Position numbers and translations under genes: made by a program. Below the pieces are notes generated by a model, which was given only the letters and a program-made list of their open reading frames with translations, was not told where the DNA came from and made no database searches. Positions 40,982 to 48,457 of a stretch of DNA of 48,457 bases are shown here, in pieces. The stretch lies in NCBI GenBank assembly GCA_036389715.1, contig DASVWH010000084.1, forward strand, positions 1 to 48,457, written 5' to 3'. The number at the start of each line of letters is the position of its first letter. Position 1 is the stretch's first letter. Source of the DNA: DASVWH01 sp036389715 (GTDB lineage Bacteria > Acidobacteriota > Blastocatellia > Pyrinomonadales > Pyrinomonadaceae).

Positions 40982-42133
40982 ATGCTGCTCGAATCTCTTG
41001 AAGTACACAATTTTAGAAATTTGAGCGGCAAAGTCTCCTGGGATTCCGGCCTCAACATCATCTACGGCGACAACGGGCAGGGCAAGACCAACTGGCTCGA
41101 AGCCATCTACCTGCTGGCCACTACCAAATCCTTTCGCACGCAGCGCCTCCAGGAGGCCATTCGCTTCGACGAAGGTTTAGCCGTCATCCGGGGCCAGGTG
41201 GCCCAGAGCCTGGACGTGCATCGAGAGATGCAGGTCAATCTCCAGGGCAGTACGAAATCCATCTCCATCAACGGCAAGCGTGAGGCCGTGGCGCGCTATC
41301 TGGGCCAGTTGCACGCGGTCGCTTTTACCGCCGACGAGCTGGATGTCGTTCGCGGCGGGCCTGACTCGCGCCGTAAGTTTCTGGATCGCGGAGTCATCTC
41401 GCTGCATCCGGCTTATATCCAGACGCTGGCCGATTATAATCGCGTCATCAAACAGAAAAACCGTCTCTTGCAGGACGCCTCGGAATCCGAGATGGGCCTG
41501 GAGCAGATAGCCCGGCTCGTCGCCCCCTGGAACGAACAGCTCTTCGGTTTGAGCGCAGAGATTCACCGCGCCCGGACCGACTACGTAGAGCGCCTCAAGG
41601 ACGTGCTGGAGCGCCGCCTGTTCGAGCGCGAAGAGATCACTATTCGTTACGTCTCGGCGCTCGAAGGCAAGGGTGATTTGAGCGATTACGAGGCGCTCAT
41701 GGCCGAGCGTTTGCGGCTTCGTCTACAGGCCGAAATAGCCTCCGGATACGCCCTCATCGGCCCGCACCGGGACGATCTGGAGATTCTCTTCGACGGGCGC
41801 GACATACGCACCTTCGGAAGCTCCGGTCAACAGCGTAGCGCATTGATAATACTTGACTTAGCCGCGATTTCGGTGTATTATTCATGGCACAATGAGTATC
41901 CACTTTTCCTCATTGACGATGTGGATGCGGAGCTTGATGGCAAGCGTATCAGCTACTTGCTGGAATACCTGGAGGGGCGCACGCAGACCTTTATCACGAC
42001 CTCTAAAGAGAGCCTCGTCAGGGAGTTCATCCAACGGGCCAGTGTGTACCAGGTGAGCGACGGCCAGGTCGTCAATAATGTGCCCGGGAGAAAGCACACG
42101 GCGGCGACCATGAGCGCCGCTGAAAGCATCTAA
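40982..42133 (+). CDS. recF: DNA replication/repair protein RecF
   Basis: SMC-like ATPase that loads RecA with RecO/RecR at gaps. 383 residues. N-terminal LLESLEVHNFRNLSGK, Walker A YGDNGQGKTNWLEAIYLL, the conserved lead-in ALIGPHRDDLEILFDGRDIRTF (in parts), signature motif FGSSGQQRSALIIL and Walker B PLFLIDDVDAELD. No strong ribosome site precedes ATG 40982. Position after dnaN and before gyrB is canonical. Confidence 0.96.
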   Translation: MLLESLEVHNFRNLSGKVSWDSGLNIIYGDNGQGKTNWLEAIYLLATTKSFRTQRLQEAIRFDEGLAVIRGQVAQSLDVHREMQVNLQGSTKSISINGKREAVARYLGQLHAVAFTADELDVVRGGPDSRRKFLDRGVISLHPAYIQTLADYNRVIKQKNRLLQDASESEMGLEQIARLVAPWNEQLFGLSAEIHRARTDYVERLKDVLERRLFEREEITIRYVSALEGKGDLSDYEALMAERLRLRLQAEIASGYALIGPHRDDLEILFDGRDIRTFGSSGQQRSALIILDLAAISVYYSWHNEYPLFLIDDVDAELDGKRISYLLEYLEGRTQTFITTSKESLVREFIQRASVYQVSDGQVVNNVPGRKHTAATMSAAESI

Positions 42134-42194
42134 ATTCAGAGCAGGGAGGCGTGCGAGCGAAGGCCCGCGCCGCTCCGAAGATAAGAGATAATTT

Positions 42195-44669
<2,475 letters not shown>

Positions 44670-44775
44670 TTTGAGACACGGACAGAGGGGTTAGGCCCGG
44701 TTCGAGACGAGACTATTTGACACACAATAGCTTCATTGTATAGACTGGCACTCCCTTTTCCTCCTGTGGACCTTT

Positions 44776-44812
44776 CCGCTGCATGCAATCTCGCGCATGC
44801 AGCGGTTTTTTT
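44776..44812 (+). terminator. Rho-independent terminator of gyrB
   Basis: CCGCTGCATGC (44776-44786) pairs with GCATGCAGCGG (44795-44805) around an 8-nt loop, followed by seven T. It lies 107 bp after gyrB. Confidence 0.92.
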
Positions 44813-44857
44813 ATGATTATCCTCGTCCCGGACGACTCTTCCGGAGGCCAGAATCGT

Positions 44858-45103
44858 CTACTCTTTTTTGTCCGGCGTGCGGGTGGCCGTGAAATCGTCC
44901 AGGTCCAGGCGCTCTGATTCGTTGATGCCGTGCTGGTTATAGTAGCCGCCGGGCGCGAACTGCCCTGATTCGCCGATGTCGAGCGAGCGTTGGTCGTTAG
45001 CCGGATTGACCTCCTCCGAGGCCGTGGGCGTGTTGTCGGGTTTCAAATCCGGGTCGGCCGGGCTGTCGCCGAGGGAGGTTTTTCTGGAATTATCGTTTGC
45101 CAT
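44858..45103 (-). CDS. Small acidic, probably disordered protein of unknown function
   Basis: 81 residues, rich in Asp, Glu, Asn, Pro, Ser and Thr, with no hydrophobic core and no Cys (begins MANDNSRKTSLGDSPADPDL, ends RTPDKKE). I recognise no family. AAGGAG 9 nt before ATG is strong evidence that it is translated. It ends 46 bp from the gyrB terminator and lies downstream of the LigB-AMMECR1 gene by 26 bp on the same strand, so the two are probably cotranscribed. Confidence 0.7.
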   Translation of the reverse strand: MANDNSRKTSLGDSPADPDLKPDNTPTASEEVNPANDQRSLDIGESGQFAPGGYYNQHGINESERLDLDDFTATRTPDKKE

Positions 45104-45129
45104 TCTAGTTGCTCCTTGGGTGCTGATTT

Positions 45130-46566
45130 TCAGTCAAATTGCGCCGATTCACGAAAACGCTCGACGCGGAAACGGGAAAACTTGAGAGGTGTGCCGGGAG
45201 CGATACCGGCCTTTCGCGCGGCGATTTCGACCTGCTGGCGGGCGGTTTCGACGCCCTGCAAGTCCGGCAGCAGCAGCCCGCGCCGCCTGCCTGCCGCGTC
45301 CTCCACGATGACCCCGTAAACGGCCGGGTCAAGCTCTTCGAACTGCGCGGGTTCGGGCGGCGTGAGCACGTCAACCGAGTAAAAGAGGTGCGGCAGCTCG
45401 GCGGGTGTGACGGGCGGAAAGCGCGGGTCGCGCGTGGCCGAGCTGGCCGCGTTGGCGATCAACTCTTCGGCCAGCGTCTCCTTCATAGGCTCAATCGTGC
45501 CGATACATCCGCGCAGCTCCCCCCGGTCCGTCTTGATCGAGACGAAGCAGGCGGCGCGCTCCTCCAGGCCCGCAGCGAGCACGGGCGGCCTGTCAATCAA
45601 GCGGCCCTCGCCGATAAAGGTTTCGACGGCCCGGCGCGCGAGGCCGAGTATCTGTTGGCCGAGCGATCCTGCGTCGTCCTGATTCTCTGAAACCTGCTGG
45701 TTCTCTAAATCCTTCCGGTCCGGGGCGCTCGTTTCCTCCCGGGCGTCCGTCTCCCTGCGGCGTGCGAGCTGCGCCACCATGTAGCCGACGCCGAAGGGCG
45801 CTTCATAATGCAGCACTTCGCATTCGGGCTCTTCTTCACGCGTGACGCCGCAGGCGATGAGCATAGAGCGATAGCCGCACTCGCCCGCCAGCTTTCTCAA
45901 ATCCTGGTTGATGCGGGTGATGCGCTGCGGGGCGGCTTCGCGGATAGCGGCGACGACTTCCTGGTCGAAGAGGTGCGCCTGCGAATTGTATCCGGCGGGT
46001 GCGCCCGGCTTGAGCCTGTGGCTGAGATCGCCGCTGGCGACGAGGGCTATGCGGCGGCCTATCGCTTCGGCGGCGAGCCTGATGCACGTGCCGAAGCCGA
46101 GGTGTGCTTCGTCGGATAAAAAACTGTAGCCGAGCGCGACGACGGGGCCGTTCCACCCGTTGCGCTGTAAAAAGTAGAGCGGGACGGCCGTGCCGTGATC
46201 CAGGCTGTAGCCGCGGATGCCTTCCACCCTGTAGCCCTGCTCCGCACCGGCGCTGGAAATCGCCTTGAGTAATTCTTCGTCGAGGGGCGCATCAACGCGC
46301 GTCTCGGGCGCGCGGAAACCGGCGAAGTCGCCGGAGAGCCGCGCGTCTTCATAGGCGACGAAGGCTGCGGCTTCGAGCGGCGCGTGCGGCGAGATGAGGA
46401 CGACCGTTTCCGCGCCGCTGGCGCGGATGCGCTCGGTCAACTCCCGCATCGCCTCTATCGAGCCGCGGACTTCCCCTGCCGCCTCGCCGCCGACTTCCGG
46501 GACCATGATGGGCGGGTGCGGGGCGATGCCTGCGAAAACTATCGGGCTGAGGCTCATCTTCTGCAT
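45130..46566 (-). CDS. LigB-type (MEMO-like) and AMMECR1 domain fusion (AmmeMemoRadiSam system A/B)
   Basis: 478 residues from ATG 46566 (another ATG at 46557; a TTG at 46626 lies upstream). The N-terminal half (about 1-280) is a class III extradiol dioxygenase/MEMO-like domain: GIAPHPPIMVPEVGG, TVVLISPHAP, YSLDHGTAVPLYFLQ and VASGDLSHRLKPGAP supply the His and Asp/Glu ligands typical of the fold. A charged linker (about 285-320) leads to an AMMECR1 domain (ACFVSIKTDRGELRGCIGTIEP in parts, with the LRGCIG motif; DPRFPPVTPAELPHLFYSVDVL in parts). The radical-SAM partner is not in the window. The biochemical role of the system is unresolved. Confidence 0.85.
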   Translation of the reverse strand: MQKMSLSPIVFAGIAPHPPIMVPEVGGEAAGEVRGSIEAMRELTERIRASGAETVVLISPHAPLEAAAFVAYEDARLSGDFAGFRAPETRVDAPLDEELLKAISSAGAEQGYRVEGIRGYSLDHGTAVPLYFLQRNGWNGPVVALGYSFLSDEAHLGFGTCIRLAAEAIGRRIALVASGDLSHRLKPGAPAGYNSQAHLFDQEVVAAIREAAPQRITRINQDLRKLAGECGYRSMLIACGVTREEEPECEVLHYEAPFGVGYMVAQLARRRETDAREETSAPDRKDLENQQVSENQDDAGSLGQQILGLARRAVETFIGEGRLIDRPPVLAAGLEERAACFVSIKTDRGELRGCIGTIEPMKETLAEELIANAASSATRDPRFPPVTPAELPHLFYSVDVLTPPEPAQFEELDPAVYGVIVEDAAGRRRGLLLPDLQGVETARQQVEIAARKAGIAPGTPLKFSRFRVERFRESAQFD

Positions 46567-46840
46567 CAGGTTGCGACAAGTCTCTCTTCTCGGGCGCGGA
46601 CTTCGCGGCCGGAGAAGAGGGGTCAATGTGGCGCGCCCGCGGCCTCCAGGTGCGGCGGACGAACGGCAGTCGAGACTCTCTCTTTAAGAGGGGAACAGGG
46701 CGCATTCTATCATATGACGCGCGCCGTGCGGCAAGCCGGAATTGCGCTCGGGCGAGCAGGCCCCTTAAGATGTAGCCGCGCCCGCGAGACCCGCTGCGAG
46801 GTCTCGCGCGGCGCGTCTTAAAGCGAAGGCGCTGGACGTG

Positions 46841-48058
46841 ATGATGATGAGCGAAAGATTCGACGTGCTGATTATCGGGGCGGGGCCTGCCGGGTCGTTT
46901 GCGGCCGAGAAGCTGGCGCGCGCGGGCGTGCGCGTGGCGCTCTTTGACGGGCGGCCCGCGGGCGAGCCGAAGGCGTGCGGCGGCGGCGTCACCTCCAAGG
47001 CGCTCAAGGCGTGGCCGCACCTGCTCGGAGCCGTCGGGCGGATGATTGACGAGGTGGAGATGTACTCGCCCGCCGGAAAGCGGCTTCGCCTGAAGCTCGA
47101 AGAGCCCTTCGCCATCTACTCGCGGACGGCCTTCGATTCATACCTCCGCGAGCGTGCGCGCACGGCCGGGGCGCACGTCTTCGCCGAGCGTGTTTCGCTT
47201 CGGGTGCGCGCGAGCGAGGATGAGGACTGGGTGGCCCGCGGCCGTGCGCGGGAGTGGAGCGCGCCCGTGCTCGTCGCGGCCGACGGCGCGGGCAGCCGAA
47301 TCGCAAAGGAGCTGGCGGGGCCGCTCCCGCCCGCCGAGATGGAGGTCGCCTTCGGCTATCGCGCGCCGCTGCCGGAGTTGGGGAGCGCGCCGACCGTGAT
47401 CGCCTTTCTTCCGGGCTGGGCCGGGTACGCCTGGGCCTTTCCGCGGATAGACCATCTCTCCTTCGGCATCGCTACCTCGCAGGATGCTTTCAACCACAGG
47501 GCGCTGGACGAACTGCTGCGCGCCTTCATGCTCGGTTACTACAGGCAGCGCGTTGACCCTGCGGCCGGGCTCTGGCGCGCACGGCCGCAGGACGCCGAGC
47601 ATGATGCGAGAATCAGAAGTGCGCTGGAGACGACGACCGAGCGTTATGCGGCGCGCATTCCGGGGCTCGCCGCCGCGACCTGGGACACGCGGCGGGCGGC
47701 TGGCGCAGGCTGGGCGCTGCTGGGCGATGCCGCCGGGTTCGCGGACCCGGTGACGGGCGAGGGCATTTACTACGCGCTGCGCTCGGCCGAGCTTTACGCC
47801 GCAGCCTACCTGGACGGCAGGCCGGACGATTACGAGCGGCGCTGGCGCAACGATTTCGGCCGGGAGTTGAGACGGGCCGCAGAGATGCGCGACCGCTTTT
47901 ACGGAAATTTCTGGGGCGCGCCCTTCACGGAGCGAATGATTCTGCTCGGGGGCGCGCACAGGGGCATCAAAAGAGTCTTACGCCGGTTGGTGGCGGGCGA
48001 GCAGGGTTACGTCGGCCTCAAACGGAAACTCGCGCAGAGCGCCTTCTGGCCCCTCTAA
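46841..48058 (+). CDS. Geranylgeranyl reductase family FAD-dependent oxidoreductase
   Basis: 405 residues. N-terminal FAD motif FDVLIIGAGPAGSFAAEKLA, then the family's conserved GEPKACGGGVTSKAL (a Cys near the flavin as in geranylgeranyl reductases). A mid-domain ends the substrate-cavity region (VIAFLPGWAGYAWAFPRIDHLSFGIA in parts: the PxGYxWxFP motif of the family). The third FAD motif is WALLGDAAGFADPVTGEGIYYALRS (in parts). These enzymes reduce isoprenoid chains of lipids, quinones or chlorophyll. Several ATGs follow each other (46841, 46844, 46847) after a GTG; the exact start is uncertain by three residues. Divergent from the LigB-AMMECR1 gene. Confidence 0.85.
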   Translation: MMMSERFDVLIIGAGPAGSFAAEKLARAGVRVALFDGRPAGEPKACGGGVTSKALKAWPHLLGAVGRMIDEVEMYSPAGKRLRLKLEEPFAIYSRTAFDSYLRERARTAGAHVFAERVSLRVRASEDEDWVARGRAREWSAPVLVAADGAGSRIAKELAGPLPPAEMEVAFGYRAPLPELGSAPTVIAFLPGWAGYAWAFPRIDHLSFGIATSQDAFNHRALDELLRAFMLGYYRQRVDPAAGLWRARPQDAEHDARIRSALETTTERYAARIPGLAAATWDTRRAAGAGWALLGDAAGFADPVTGEGIYYALRSAELYAAAYLDGRPDDYERRWRNDFGRELRRAAEMRDRFYGNFWGAPFTERMILLGGAHRGIKRVLRRLVAGEQGYVGLKRKLAQSAFWPL

Positions 48059-48176
48059 GTCTCCCCGGCCGGGCGTCATCCGCAGCGGTCTGTCCGTTTC
48101 CGGTACACCCCGCCCGCGTATCCGGTAATCTCGCCCGATTATCGAGTAATCATTAGGTTTTATCGAATAACCTCAC

Positions 48177-48457
48177 GAGCGGTTGGCTTACACTCGCCAG
48201 TGTATCGCTCACACTCGCCAGTGTGAGGCTTACACTCATGAGTGTAAGCCTCGCACTCGTGAGCGTAAGCCATGCGCTAGTGAGTGTAAGCCAAAACATC
48301 ACGAGTGTAAGCCTCGCACTCACGAGTGTAAGCTATGCGCTCGTGAGTGTAAGCCATAGCGGCGCGATGTTATGGCAAAACATCGCCAGCGTCTGCGATA
48401 ACGTCGCGTGGTTATGCCAAAACATCGCGTGGTTATGCTATAGCGACGCGATGTTTT
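48177..48457. repeat. 21-bp tandem array of imperfect palindromes, running off the window
   Basis: Thirteen full units start every 21 bp from 48177 to 48429, with a partial one at 48450. Two more diverged units may precede it (48135, 48156). Most units carry GAGTGTAAGC or CAGTGT at the start and the complementary ACACTC/GCACTC about 10 bp on, so half-sites alternate in orientation every half unit. From 48366 the word changes to GATGTTATGG/CATCGC but the period and symmetry hold. One frame is open through the array (heptapeptide repeats such as SVSLALV) but has no ribosome site. 48059-48134 shows nothing clear. Confidence 0.85.

Noticed and set aside
48177..48457. CRISPR array
   Set aside because: The units are contiguous 21-bp repeats with no spacers and no cas genes nearby.

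Overview
The window holds the chromosomal origin of a GC-rich, diderm (outer-membrane) bacterium. My best guess is an acidobacterium, possibly of the Blastocatellia. The hints are an Oar-like TonB-dependent receptor with an N-terminal carboxypeptidase-regulatory domain, a BamA/Skp/LpxA envelope cluster, NurA next to a HAS-barrel protein, and the general codon use. The taxonomic call is inference; no rRNA gene is present.

Layout. 1-7651 (+): 3' end of clpC, then bamA, skp/ompH, fabZ, lpxA and lpxI (outer-membrane assembly and lipid A). 7802-13081 (-): two secreted proteins of unknown function, a HAS-barrel protein, a zinc-ribbon membrane protein, a NurA nuclease and a TPR protein. 13284-17069 (-): the large TonB-dependent receptor with its own promoter and terminator. 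17422-20817 (-): a ketosynthase, methyltransferase and FAD-oxidoreductase set that looks biosynthetic. 21077-23049 (-): an SPFH/zinc-ribbon protein and a VanZ-like protein. 23194-27454 (-): ATP synthase genes b', b, delta, alpha and gamma, without beta or epsilon. 27683-28705 (-): selD, whose active-site codon is an in-frame UGA. 28918-37297 (-): parB, parA, mnmG, mnmE, khpB/jag, yidC, yidD, rnpA and rpmH. 37868-44669 (+): dnaA, oriC, dnaN, recF and gyrB. 44858-48058: a small acidic protein, a LigB-AMMECR1 fusion and a second FAD-dependent reductase. The window ends inside a 21-bp tandem array.

The origin is readable in detail. At least 11 DnaA boxes lie between dnaA and dnaN, including three copies of the same 17-bp double box. 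The last double box is followed by a short GC spacer, five CTA trinucleotides (DnaA-trio) and an AT-rich stretch. A second, smaller box cluster lies upstream of dnaA. Degenerate parS-like sites lie between parA and mnmG and inside mnmE.

The most interesting items are: (1) SelD as a probable selenoprotein, with a UGA at codon 14, a well-placed upstream start and a hairpin that fits a bacterial SECIS; (2) the helically phased 21-bp palindromic array at the right edge; (3) a set of intergenic inverted repeats, each built from its own short repeated word, which in places reach into the ends of coding sequences; (4) the DnaA-trio origin with repeated double boxes.
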